From positions 1-23,654 of the IMG/VR virus record IMGVR_UViG_3300027704_000161: DNA of 23,654 nt. The stretch is one strand, 5' to 3'. Made by a program: the position numbers and the translations under genes. The notes under the pieces were generated by a model. It did no database searches. It had not been told where the DNA came from and worked only from the letters and a program-made list of their open reading frames with translations. This document shows, piece by piece, positions 1 through 6,963 of the stretch. The stretch comes from a virus. Within the stretch, counting starts at the first letter, position 1; each line of letters opens with the position of its first letter.

Positions 1-2
1 GT

Positions 3-1928
3 CTTATAGGCCTTCAAGGTGACCAAGGTGACATTGGCCTTCAAGGTGCTATTGGTCTTCAAGGTGACATTGGCCTTCAAGGTGCTATTGGTCTTCAAGG
101 TCTTATAGGTCTTCAAGGTGACATTGGCCTTCAAGGTGCTATTGGTCTTCAAGGTGACATTGGCCTTCAAGGTACTATTGGTCTTCAAGGTCTTATAGGT
201 CTTCAAGGTGACCAAGGTGACATTGGCCTTCAAGGTCTTCAAGGTGCTATTGGTCTTCAAGGTCTTATAGGTCTTCAAGGTGACCAAGGTGACATTGGCC
301 TTCAAGGTGCTATTGGTCTTCAAGGTGACATTGGCCTTCAAGGCGCTATTGGTCTTCAAGGTCTTATAGGCCTTCAAGGTGACCAAGGTGACATTGGCCT
401 TCAAGGTCTTCAAGGTGCTATTGGTCTTCAAGGTCTTATAGGTCTTCAAGGTGACCAAGGTGACATTGGCCTTCAAGGTCTTCAAGGTGCTATTGGTCTT
501 CAAGGTGACATTGGTCTTCAAGGTGACATTGGTCTTCAGGGTGCTATTGGTCTCCAAGGTGACATTGGCCTTCAAGGTGCTATTGGTCTTCAGGGTGCTA
601 TTGGTCTTCAAGGTCTTATAGGTCTTCAAGGCGCTACTGGTCTTCAGGGTGCTATTGGTCTCCAAGGTGACATAGGTCTTCAAGGTGACATTGGTCTTCA
701 GGGTGCTATTGGTCTTCAGGGTGCTATTGGTCTCCAAGGTGACATTGGTCTTCAAGGCGCTACTGGTCTCCAGGGTGCTATTGGTCTCCAAGGTGACATA
801 GGTCTTCAAGGTGACATTGGTCTTCAGGGTGCTATTGGTCTCCAAGGTGACATTGGTCTTCAAGGCGCTACTGGTCTCCAGGGTGCTATTGGTCTTCAAG
901 GTCTTATAGGTCTTCAAGGCGATCAAGGTGACATAGGTCTTCAAGGTGCTATTGGTCTTCAAGGTGACATAGGTCTTCAAGGTGCTATTGGTCTTCAGGG
1001 TGCTATTGGTCTTCAAGGTCTTATAGGTCTTCAAGGCGATCAAGGTGACATAGGTCTTCAAGGTGCTATTGGTCTTCAAGGTGACATAGGTCTTCAAGGT
1101 GCTATTGGTCTTCAAGGTGCTATTGGTCTTCAAGGTCTTATAGGTCTTCAAGGCGACCAAGGTGACCAAGGTGACCAAGGTGACATTGGTCTTCAAGGTG
1201 CTATTGGTCTTCAAGGTGCTATTGGTCTTCAGGGTGCGATTGGTCTTCAAGGTCTTATAGGTCTCCAAGGTGACATTGGTCTTCAAGGTGACATTGGCCT
1301 TCAAGGTGCTATTGGTCTTCAAGGTGCTATTGGTCTTCAGGGTGCGATTGGTCTTCAAGGTCTTATAGGTCTCCAAGGTGACATTGGCCTTCAGGGTGAC
1401 ATAGGTCTTCAAGGTGCTATTGGTCTTCAGGGTGCTATTGGTCTTCAAGGTCTTATAGGTCTTCAAGGCGATCAAGGTGACATAGGTCTTCAAGGTGCTA
1501 TTGGTCTTCAAGGTGACATAGGTCTTCAAGGTGCTATTGGTCTTCAAGGTGCTATTGGTCTTCAAGGTCTTATAGGTCTTCAAGGCGACCAAGGTGACCA
1601 AGGTGACCAAGGTGACATTGGTCTTCAAGGTGCTATTGGTCTTCAAGGTGCTATTGGTCTTCAGGGTGCGATTGGTCTTCAAGGTCTTATAGGTCTCCAA
1701 GGTGACATTGGTCTTCAAGGTGACATTGGCCTTCAAGGTGCTATTGGTCTTCAAGGTGCTATTGGTCTTCAGGGTGCGATTGGTCTTCAAGGTCTTATAG
1801 GTCTCCAAGGTGACATTGGCCTTCAGGGTGACATTGGTCTTCAAGGTGCTATTGGTCTTCAAGGTGCTATTGGTCTTCAAGGCGCTATTGGTCTTCAAGG
1901 CTTAATTGGTCTTCAAGGGGCGGATGGT
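3..1928 (+). repeat. Collagen-type 9/18-bp coding repeat array
   Basis: The DNA consists of 9-bp triplet-of-codon units, most often paired as 18-bp units of the type CTTCAAGGTGCTATTGGT. Codon-level variants (CAA/CAG, CTT/CTC, ATT/ATA, GGT/GGC) are scattered through the array. All units are multiples of three, so the frame stays open. Longer blocks are reused, which points to amplification by unequal recombination. Confidence 0.95.
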
Positions 1929-2945
1929 TCCCCAGACACAGCGGCAGAGGTACTAACCAAGATTAAGACGGTTGACGGGGCAGGATCGGGTTTAGATGCC
2001 GACTTACTTGATGGCGTTGGGGGTTCTGGTTATGTAAACATAACTTCCACCCAAAGCATTGGAGGTCAAAAGAACTTTAATAACGTAGTGCGTTTAACAG
2101 GCTCTGAAATAGGCAGTACTCCTTTATTTAGAATGACAGCAGGCACAAGCAGTGACGCAACAATACAGTTTGGCGATTCTGGTGACTTCGATATAGGTAA
2201 AATTAATTATGCCAACTCTGACAACTCAATGTCATTTACTACTAACGCGGGGGAAAGAGCTAGAATTACTTCAACAGGTGACTTCCTTTTAGGGAAAACT
2301 ACTTATAGCACATCTAGTGTAGGGTGTATTCTTGATGCTAGCGGTTTAATATACGCTACAGCTAACCTTACTGGGTATCAAGGCATCAATGTAAGGAATA
2401 ACTTTTCAACAGATTCACTAGCAGGTCTAAAGACGTTTAACGGTGTAGCACAAATAACCGCTACTTCCGCTACTGGTGGTGGACATAGTATTGCTATGGA
2501 TGGTGGATTAAGTGGAGAGTATGCAAGATTCACTAGTGCCAAGCGACTTGGCATAGGCATTACCGCACCGGCTGAAGCACTGCATGTTGTTGGCAACATA
2601 GTGGCTACAGGTAACATTACTGCTTATTATTCTGATGAACGCCTTAAAGACTTTAAGGGAACTATCTTTAACGCACTAGATAAAGTTAACCAGCTTAACG
2701 GTTACTACTACACTCCTAACGAAACTGCCCAGTCTCTTGGCGTAGATTACAATGGCGTGGAGGTCGGTGTTTCTGCTCAGGAAGTTGAAGCAGTGTTACC
2801 AGAGATTGTTACCAAGTCTGCAATCGGTGATGACTACAAGACTGTATATTACGAAAAGCTAACCCCTCTTCTTATTGAAGCTGTAAAAGAACTGACTCAA
2901 AAAGTAGAGAAACTAGAATTAAAATTAATTGAGATGGAGAAATAA
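3..2945 (+). CDS. Collagen-like tail fibre with C-terminal S74 chaperone domain (5' truncated)
   Basis: The frame is open from the window's left edge to the stop at 2945, giving 980 residues with the N-terminus outside the window. Residues 1 to about 642 are uninterrupted Gly-X-Y triplets, mostly GLQ, GAI, GDI, GDQ and GLI, with no proline seen in the repeats. A hinge containing DADLLDG, common in phage fibres, follows, then a non-repetitive beta-rich stretch. Residues 877-980 resemble a peptidase S74 intramolecular chaperone: the YYSDERLKD motif carries the expected Ser877 and Lys882, and the end is a heptad-like coiled coil. In the family this domain trimerises the fibre and cleaves itself off before the serine. 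The product is probably a long receptor-binding fibre. The first GTG after the repeats, at 2088, is internal and not the start. The next gene begins 3 bases downstream. Confidence 0.92.
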   Translation, partial: LIGLQGDQGDIGLQGAIGLQGDIGLQGAIGLQGLIGLQGDIGLQGAIGLQGDIGLQGTIGLQGLIGLQGDQGDIGLQGLQGAIGLQGLIGLQGDQGDIGLQGAIGLQGDIGLQGAIGLQGLIGLQGDQGDIGLQGLQGAIGLQGLIGLQGDQGDIGLQGLQGAIGLQGDIGLQGDIGLQGAIGLQGDIGLQGAIGLQGAIGLQGLIGLQGATGLQGAIGLQGDIGLQGDIGLQGAIGLQGAIGLQGDIGLQGATGLQGAIGLQGDIGLQGDIGLQGAIGLQGDIGLQGATGLQGAIGLQGLIGLQGDQGDIGLQGAIGLQGDIGLQGAIGLQGAIGLQGLIGLQGDQGDIGLQGAIGLQGDIGLQGAIGLQGAIGLQGLIGLQGDQGDQGDQGDIGLQGAIGLQGAIGLQGAIGLQGLIGLQGDIGLQGDIGLQGAIGLQGAIGLQGAIGLQGLIGLQGDIGLQGDIGLQGAIGLQGAIGLQGLIGLQGDQGDIGLQGAIGLQGDIGLQGAIGLQGAIGLQGLIGLQGDQGDQGDQGDIGLQGAIGLQGAIGLQGAIGLQGLIGLQGDIGLQGDIGLQGAIGLQGAIGLQGAIGLQGLIGLQGDIGLQGDIGLQGAIGLQGAIGLQGAIGLQGLIGLQGADGSPDTAAEVLTKIKTVDGAGSGLDADLLDGVGGSGYVNITSTQSIGGQKNFNNVVRLTGSEIGSTPLFRMTAGTSSDATIQFGDSGDFDIGKINYANSDNSMSFTTNAGERARITSTGDFLLGKTTYSTSSVGCILDASGLIYATANLTGYQGINVRNNFSTDSLAGLKTFNGVAQITATSATGGGHSIAMDGGLSGEYARFTSAKRLGIGITAPAEALHVVGNIVATGNITAYYSDERLKDFKGTIFNALDKVNQLNGYYYTPNETAQSLGVDYNGVEVGVSAQEVEAVLPEIVTKSAIGDDYKTVYYEKLTPLLIEAVKELTQKVEKLELKLIEMEK
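1009..1872 (+). repeat. Tandem 432-bp duplication inside the fibre repeat
   Basis: Bases 1009-1440 and 1441-1872 are near-identical copies with a 432-bp (144-codon) period. Landmarks such as GGCGATCAAGG (GAT at 1038 and 1470) and the triple GACCAAGGT run (at 1155 and 1587) recur exactly 432 apart. Only a few synonymous differences were seen, for example near 1401 versus 1833. This is a recent in-frame segmental duplication. Confidence 0.88.
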
Positions 2946-2947
2946 TT

Positions 2948-3370
2948 ATGGCTGTACTCTGGAACATTTTGGCGTTAGATGCTAACGTAGAAACAGGTGC
3001 AATTAACACTGCTCATTGGGAAGCTTCTGACTACGAAGTTGTTGATGGCGTAACTCATAGAGGCCGTAGGTATGGATCTGTCGGCCTTAAAGCTAATGTA
3101 GACGCTCAAGGCTTTATTCCTTGGGCTAAGGTTACCAAAGAAAACGCTATGGCATGGACGAAGGCTGCTTTAAATGCTTATAAATCTGATTTTAGTGATG
3201 AGGATTCTGAAATTGATAAAGTCGATTCCATTGAAAGATTTATTGCTGATGACATTGCTAAGTCTAAAGTCCCAGTAACCACCAGTGTGAATCCTTGGGT
3301 TGTAGCAGAGCAAAAAGCCGCTAATGAAGCTGCCCTTGCCGCAATTGCAGAATCTGAAGGCGGTGATTAA
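2948..3370 (+). CDS. Fibre-associated hypothetical protein
   Basis: A 140-residue protein that I do not firmly recognise. The N-terminal half (residues 1-60) looks like a small beta domain rich in aromatic residues and Gly. The C-terminal half is helical and ends in an Ala/Glu-rich segment. It sits 3 bases after the S74 fibre gene and its stop overlaps the next start (TAATG), so it is translated in the same unit. Similar small proteins next to tail fibres are often fibre-assembly or accessory virion proteins; that role is inferred from context only. Confidence 0.75.
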   Translation: MAVLWNILALDANVETGAINTAHWEASDYEVVDGVTHRGRRYGSVGLKANVDAQGFIPWAKVTKENAMAWTKAALNAYKSDFSDEDSEIDKVDSIERFIADDIAKSKVPVTTSVNPWVVAEQKAANEAALAAIAESEGGD

Positions 3371-4464
3371 TGACTCTTGCCGCTTCAGGAACAATGTCTC
3401 TTGCTGGCACTGAAACTGATAGGTCAGTTCAAGTGGAGCTTGGTGGTGATGGTACTACGCAGATGTCTATGAATGACGCTGCGGTCAGAGAGTTAGGAGG
3501 TCAAGAAACGGCAGGTAGCGCAATTAATATGTCTACTGATTTTTATGGAGCTTCTACCGTCTCTGGGATTACTGCTAGATATTGGCGTTTTACTAAATTT
3601 ATACCAAACCAAAGCGGGTCTTTTCTTACTAGGATGGAGCTTTACACGGGGTTTGCGGGAGGTGGAAGCACTCTATGCACAACCAGCAACATTAACCGTA
3701 ACTACGATGGTTATAATTCAACTTACAATTATTTAAAGGTTTTAACTACCTCTACTTATCAGGGTTGGTGGTTACTTGGGCAATCTGCGGCTAACCAGTT
3801 TGGCTATTACATTGGTTTTGATTTAGGAAGTGCAACAGAAGTTAAAAGTTTTTTGATTAGTGTTTACAGTAATGGCAGTTACGGTTGTTCTTCTATGGTT
3901 TTGCAATCATCAACAGACAATACAAACTGGACTGACAGAAAAACTGTTACTTTTGGGGATAGTGTTATACCAGCGGCAGATAGAAATCAAACAATTGACT
4001 TAACTTTAACGGAAACAGACTTAACTGTTACTGAAGGCACTGACATTTTTTCTTCTGCTGCATACTATGGATTTAGAGAAGAGCGTAACCCTGACGTTGG
4101 TTCAGTATCCCCAACAAGCTTAACTTTTGATGGTAAGACTCATCCTCTCCGTGACGCATATCGCAGAGTAAATCGAAGCGGCGGCGTAAATAATGACAGT
4201 ACATCTGCATTCTGGTTTATCCTGTACAACGCCTCTGACGGCACTGCGCCTGCTGACGATTGGTTTTCCTCCCTTACCTTACAAACATCAGGAGATTCAG
4301 CTACTCTAACTCCAGCCGAGGCTACAATTGTTACGTCAGGTTCTGGATCAACTGGTCGTAAAGAGTGGAGATTCTTTTCTAGTGACTTTACAGCTACTGA
4401 GCTAACGAACTTTTCTACTCAGTGGGATGGCACCGGCACGTCAACAGTAACTTTTACAGAGTAA
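3370..4464 (+). CDS. Putative tail adhesin with discoidin-like domain
   Basis: A 364-residue protein. The first 65 residues follow a pattern common in phage receptor-binding proteins: SGTMSLAG, then a RELGG block, then INMSTDFYGAS, which probably attaches the protein to the virion. Residues about 70-220 resemble an F5/8 type C (galactose-binding) beta sandwich, with ARYWRF near the start and SSTDNTNW in the middle, as seen in discoidin-like domains. The remainder is a Ser/Thr-rich beta region without a recognisable fold. The start codon overlaps the preceding stop (TAATG). The likely role is binding carbohydrate on the host surface; the domain call is from pattern only. Confidence 0.72.
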   Translation: MTLAASGTMSLAGTETDRSVQVELGGDGTTQMSMNDAAVRELGGQETAGSAINMSTDFYGASTVSGITARYWRFTKFIPNQSGSFLTRMELYTGFAGGGSTLCTTSNINRNYDGYNSTYNYLKVLTTSTYQGWWLLGQSAANQFGYYIGFDLGSATEVKSFLISVYSNGSYGCSSMVLQSSTDNTNWTDRKTVTFGDSVIPAADRNQTIDLTLTETDLTVTEGTDIFSSAAYYGFREERNPDVGSVSPTSLTFDGKTHPLRDAYRRVNRSGGVNNDSTSAFWFILYNASDGTAPADDWFSSLTLQTSGDSATLTPAEATIVTSGSGSTGRKEWRFFSSDFTATELTNFSTQWDGTGTSTVTFTE

Positions 4465-4468
4465 TTAA

Positions 4469-4660
4469 ATGACTATTATATTGAACTACGACACTCCCGC
4501 CGAAGGTCAAGTTAGACTGGCAGGAACTTATGAGGCAGGTGAAACTTCTGGTTCTTTTTCTTGTCCTGTTTTGTACAACGCTGAGGGGCAGGACATGGTT
4601 ACAACAGAAGCTCGCACAAGACTTACCATACAGGAATCTTTAGATTCTGAAATTACTTAA
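4469..4660 (+). CDS. Small hypothetical protein after adhesin
   Basis: A 63-residue acidic protein lying 4 bases after the adhesin stop, so probably co-translated. It has alternating hydrophobic strands and no signal peptide or membrane segment. I do not recognise the family. Its position between the adhesin and the lysis genes suggests a small virion or fibre-assembly protein, but nothing in the sequence proves that. Confidence 0.6.
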   Translation: MTIILNYDTPAEGQVRLAGTYEAGETSGSFSCPVLYNAEGQDMVTTEARTRLTIQESLDSEIT

Positions 4661-4677
4661 CTTTAAAGGGGATAAAA

Positions 4678-4905
4678 ATGAAATACTTATTACTAGCAAT
4701 ACCATTGGCTTTGATGGGCTGCCAAACTTTCAATGCTGCCGTAGATGGTGGGCAAAACATTGTAAATAAAACCATTGCTGCTACCGGTTCAGCAGCGGCG
4801 GACATTACGCAAGCGGTAGGCGCAGATGTAACCAGCACGATTACTTATGGGACTGATGGGGTAGCTGACGGCATCCGCAAGGCTACCAACGCCGAGAAAA
4901 AGTAA
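4678..4905 (+). CDS. Small lipoprotein of the lysis cluster
   Basis: A 75-residue protein with a classic lipoprotein signal: MK, then a hydrophobic run, then the lipobox LMGC with Cys15 as the predicted lipidation site. The mature part (about 60 residues) is Ala/Thr/Asp-rich with no proline-rich linker. The gene has a good ribosome binding site (AAAGGGG, about 9 bases upstream) and lies just ahead of the lysozyme. An outer-membrane spanin subunit is possible from position, but the composition is closer to small entericidin-like lipoproteins, so I leave the function open. Confidence 0.7.
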   Translation: MKYLLLAIPLALMGCQTFNAAVDGGQNIVNKTIAATGSAAADITQAVGADVTSTITYGTDGVADGIRKATNAEKK

Positions 4906-4924
4906 ACACATAAGGATCAAAAAA

Positions 4925-5410
4925 ATGGATAAATTCAAAACCGCAGTTACCATAATTGCAGCAGAGGAAGGGTACAGGGCTAAAGTATACCACTGCACCC
5001 TAGGCTACCCTACAATAGGGGTAGGCTTAAAGGTAGGGCACCACGGGCAGCCTCTTGGGGATTTCAAGGGGTTTCCGAGTATGCCGAGGGATGTGGCAGA
5101 ACTCTGGTGCAGAATACACGCAGAAGATGTGGAGGCTAGTTTTAAAAAATATCCTCTTATTCTGGCGGCGGCTGAAAAATGCAATGATGTGCAAAAAGCC
5201 GTTTTAATCTCCATGGGGTATCAGTTGGGCGTTTATGGCTTAAGCAGGTTTAAAAGGATGTTGGGCCATTGTATTAGCCAAGCTTTTGAAAAAGCAGCGG
5301 AAGAAATGCTTGATTCACTGCTGGCAGACCAAGCCCCGAAAAGAACAGAAAGACAAGCAAGGATGCTTACGACTGGGAAGCTTTTGGAGTATTACGGGGG
5401 TAGCCTATGA
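4925..5410 (+). CDS. Endolysin, GH24 (T4-type) lysozyme
   Basis: A 161-residue muramidase that cleaves the MurNAc-GlcNAc bond of peptidoglycan. The N-terminal motif EEGYRAKVYHCTLGYPTIGVG matches the GH24 catalytic signature E-8aa-(D/C)-5aa-T: Glu15, Cys24 and Thr30 line up with T4 Glu11, Asp20 and Thr26. Cys replaces the more familiar Asp, a variant known in the family. No signal-anchor sequence is visible, so export should depend on the holin. The stop overlaps the holin start by 4 bases (ATGA), which couples their translation. Confidence 0.93.
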   Translation: MDKFKTAVTIIAAEEGYRAKVYHCTLGYPTIGVGLKVGHHGQPLGDFKGFPSMPRDVAELWCRIHAEDVEASFKKYPLILAAAEKCNDVQKAVLISMGYQLGVYGLSRFKRMLGHCISQAFEKAAEEMLDSLLADQAPKRTERQARMLTTGKLLEYYGGSL

Positions 5411-5877
5411 AGTTCTTTAAGAGCCTAATTGGCCCCGTAGCGGATCTACTAAGCGAGGTTGTGCCTGACTCAGACATGCGCATGAAACTGGCAGCAGAGA
5501 TTGACACGCTGGCATCTAGGCAGGCCACAGAGCTAGCAAAGGGACAGCTTGAAGTTAACAAGGAAGAAGCAAAAAGCGCTTCGATGTTTGTGGCGGGTTG
5601 GCGCCCGTTTATCGGGTGGACTTGCGGGATGGCGTTTTGTATGAACTTTATCTTGATACCCTTCGGGAATTTTGCCCTGTTGTTATCTGGCTCGGGTGTA
5701 GTTTTGCCGGGTATCGACCTGGCAACAATGATGCCCGTCCTAGGCGGCATGTTGGGTCTTGGTGGATTAAGGACATTCGAAAAGGTAAAAGGAGTTTCAA
5801 AGAACCAGCCAAGCGCAGTTGATAAAATAGTGAGTACCGGCATAAACTACGCAACTAGTAGAATACGAGGTAAGTAG
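5407..5877 (+). CDS. Holin, 3-TM gene-transfer-release type
   Basis: A 156-residue protein resembling the 3-TM holin family first described in gene transfer agents. The N-terminal 60 residues are amphipathic and charged. A hydrophobic region begins after MFVAGWRPFIGW (about residue 60) and holds two or three membrane segments up to about residue 125, ending GGLRTFEKVKG. The C-terminus is basic (SRIRGK). The W-R-P element before the first membrane segment is typical of this family. The protein should form the inner-membrane lesion that releases the upstream lysozyme. The start overlaps the lysozyme stop by 4 bases, and a terminator follows directly. Confidence 0.85.
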   Translation: MKFFKSLIGPVADLLSEVVPDSDMRMKLAAEIDTLASRQATELAKGQLEVNKEEAKSASMFVAGWRPFIGWTCGMAFCMNFILIPFGNFALLLSGSGVVLPGIDLATMMPVLGGMLGLGGLRTFEKVKGVSKNQPSAVDKIVSTGINYATSRIRGK

Positions 5878-5882
5878 TAAGC

Positions 5883-5924
5883 AACCCCCTAGGGCGTCCG
5901 TAATGGGCATCTTAGGGGGTTTGT
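5883..5924. terminator. Intrinsic terminator after lysis genes, probably bidirectional
   Basis: A 9-bp perfect stem, AACCCCCTA (5883-5891) with TAGGGGGTT (5913-5921), is followed by TTTGTTT on the plus strand. It lies between the converging holin gene and the minus-strand lipoprotein gene and could serve both. Confidence 0.75.
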
Positions 5925-5931
5925 TTCCAAA

Positions 5932-6198
5932 TTAGAGTGTTACACAGCTATAACGCGAACACGCCACCACAGGCAAGTAGGCGGCGTTTAAGGCGTTGGC
6001 GTAGGCTTGTATCTCCAAGGCAGACCACGGCGTACCGTCATCGTGAATAAATGTAGGAAGCTCCGCGGCCTTTTTCCAGTAGGCTTTGCTTTCGGCCTTA
6101 GTCTGCTGGGTGCCGTCTGGGTTAAAAGTAGGTATTGGGTCAAAGATAGAGCAGCCCGGAGATAACAGAAGTACCGATATTAACAATAAATTTTTCAT
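5932..6198 (-). CDS. Small predicted lipoprotein (minus strand)
   Basis: An 88-residue protein on the opposite strand to the rest of the phage. MKN, a Leu-rich core and SPGC (Cys16) form a lipoprotein-like signal, although Ser rather than Leu/Val at -3 makes the lipobox imperfect. The mature part has a PIPTFNPDG segment and ends with two Cys close together (ACSRYSCVTL), which could form a disulfide in the periplasm. Its start follows AGGTAAC. A surface or periplasmic role, such as superinfection exclusion or a spanin-like function, is conceivable but unproven. Confidence 0.62.
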   Translation of the reverse strand: MKNLLLISVLLLSPGCSIFDPIPTFNPDGTQQTKAESKAYWKKAAELPTFIHDDGTPWSALEIQAYANALNAAYLPVVACSRYSCVTL

Positions 6199-6213
6199 TT
6201 TGTTACCTGAGTT

Positions 6214-6227
6214 GCCCCCGAAGGGGC
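6214..6227 (-). terminator. TTCG-tetraloop hairpin between minus-strand genes
   Basis: On the minus strand GCCCC-TTCG-GGGGC forms a compact hairpin between the gene at 6235-6384 and the lipoprotein gene. There is no following U-run, so it may act as an attenuator or mRNA-stability element rather than a full terminator. Confidence 0.45.
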
Positions 6228-6234
6228 GGTTAGA

Positions 6235-6384
6235 TTATTCAGCGTCTGCGACTAACTTTTCAAAATGCTTTAAATCGTTTTCGAACATAGCGCCAAACCT
6301 TACGTGCTCTTCGGGAGTCATCATAGCCAAAGTGGCTTTTAAAGATTGAACTTTTTCTTCATAAGTAGGGATTAAGTTATACAT
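6235..6384 (-). CDS. Small hypothetical protein (minus strand)
   Basis: A 49-residue, mostly helical acidic protein beginning MYNLIPTYEEKV. The frame continues 15 codons further upstream, but that extension lies in the -10 element and leader (promoter 6418-6445), so Met at 6384 is the real start. The leader is identical to that of the gene at 6454-6615. The family is unknown. Confidence 0.6.
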   Translation of the reverse strand: MYNLIPTYEEKVQSLKATLAMMTPEEHVRFGAMFENDLKHFEKLVADAE

Positions 6385-6417
6385 TTTATTTATCTCTGTT
6401 TCGTTGAATGTGCGCCT

Positions 6418-6445
6418 ATTATAAGGCACCCGGTAAGCTTGTCAA
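6418..6445 (-). promoter_or_regulatory. Sigma70 promoter R1 with ACC-N-GGT spacer dyad
   Basis: Reading the minus strand: TTGACA, a 16-base spacer AGCTTACCGGGTGCCT, then TATAAT. It drives the gene at 6235-6384. The spacer carries the TTACCGGGTGCC core also found in the plus-strand cassette promoters. Confidence 0.85.
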
Positions 6446-6453
6446 CACTTTAT

Positions 6454-6615
6454 TTAGTTTCTTTTAAAAGTATTTAAAAGAATGTTCAGTTCGATAATTC
6501 CAAACTCGCAACCTTTGATTCGGTCGTTATCACCACACAATATGTTGGCTTCCAGTGCTTTTTTTAAGTCAGCAATTTGGGCGTTAATGGTTGCTTCGAT
6601 GTTTGTAATATTCAT
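6454..6615 (-). CDS. Small hypothetical protein (minus strand)
   Basis: A 53-residue, mainly helical protein beginning MNITNIEATINAQ and ending in a basic tail (FKRN), with two Cys (around residues 27 and 36). As in the neighbouring gene, the upstream part of the open frame is promoter and leader, so translation must begin at 6615. The function is not recognised. Confidence 0.6.
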   Translation of the reverse strand: MNITNIEATINAQIADLKKALEANILCGDNDRIKGCEFGIIELNILLNTFKRN

Positions 6616-6648
6616 TTTATTTATCTCTGTTTCGTTGAATGTGCGCCT

Positions 6649-6676
6649 ATTATAAGGCACCCGGTAAGCTTGTCAA
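6649..6676 (-). promoter_or_regulatory. Sigma70 promoter R2 with ACC-N-GGT spacer dyad
   Basis: Identical to promoter R1: TTGACA, the same 16-base spacer, TATAAT on the minus strand. It drives the gene at 6454-6615. Confidence 0.85.
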
Positions 6677-6725
6677 CACTTTTTCGCACCAAAATTTCGG
6701 GTTATGCTACACTTTTTCGCACCAA
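6676..6725. repeat. 17-bp direct repeat in the divergent intergenic region
   Basis: ACACTTTTTCGCACCAA occurs at 6676-6692 and 6709-6725, a 33-bp spacing (about three helical turns). The first copy abuts the -35 of promoter R2 and both lie upstream of the replication operon. It may be a protein-binding site; no binding protein can be named. Confidence 0.6.
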
Positions 6726-6775
6726 TGTCGAATTACTAGCGCCTACTATATATACAAAGCCCAAAAAATGCCCTA

Positions 6776-6798
6776 AAAAGTTAAAACTACCCATTATG
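6776..6798 (+). promoter_or_regulatory. Predicted phage RNA polymerase promoter (replication operon)
   Basis: GTTAAAACTACCCATTAT (6780-6797) also occurs at 21511 and 21651, in each case in non-coding DNA ahead of a transcribed region. The element resembles T7-class promoters in length, in the central AC-TAC-CCA versus ACGACTCA, and in the AT-rich element before a purine start. This copy reads TATG instead of TATAG at the start point. It lies 31 bp before the first gene of the replication operon. Assignment to the RNA polymerase encoded at 19320 is inferred. Confidence 0.65.
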
Positions 6799-6828
6799 AT
6801 CAACAACCAAAAACACAGAGGCCAGAAA

Positions 6829-6963
6829 ATGACACCCACAGAATTCCGAGCACTATTACTAGATTACGACTCCGACAGCAGAACCCAAAAAGCCCGCGTT
6901 GAAGGCATACTTCGCAGACAACCTACGTTGATGGCTGTTTATTTGGCTGTTATCCATGCGTGA
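6829..6963 (+). CDS. Small hypothetical leader gene of replication operon
   Basis: A 44-residue helical, charged protein (MTPTEFRALLLDYDSDS...). The frame runs further upstream, but the ATG at 6829 is preferred because AGAGG lies close upstream; an in-frame ATG at 6796 overlaps the predicted phage promoter. The stop overlaps the primase-helicase start by 8 bases, so it is probably translationally coupled. The function is unknown. Confidence 0.55.
   Translation: MTPTEFRALLLDYDSDSRTQKARVEGILRRQPTLMAVYLAVIHA

Larger units (their letters stand above)
6382..6682 (-). repeat. Duplicated 70-bp promoter-leader (6382-6451 and 6613-6682)
   Basis: Two identical 70-bp copies, 231 bp apart, each running from the start codon back through the -10, spacer and -35. 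The genes they drive are unrelated. The promoter-leader therefore behaves as a reusable module. Confidence 0.9.

Noticed and set aside
1-1928. CRISPR-like or satellite repeat array at the left edge.
   Set aside because: Units are 9/18 bp with no unique spacers, and the frame is open throughout as Gly-X-Y codons joined to a fibre C-terminus.
2088-2945. Separate gene starting at GTG 2088.
   Set aside because: The same frame is open from the left edge through the repeats; the GTG has no role as a start and no ribosome site.
5367-5843. Long antisense frames across the lysis genes and elsewhere (also 14464-14904, 14908-15234, 20003-20386).
   Set aside because: They lie opposite clear genes, lack ribosome sites and family motifs, and have compositions expected of shadow frames.
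6385-6429. N-terminal extension MPYNRRTFNETEINK shared by both minus-strand genes.
   Set aside because: It is the translated promoter -10 and leader, duplicated in DNA. It begins at or upstream of the expected transcription start, so it cannot be translated from that promoter.
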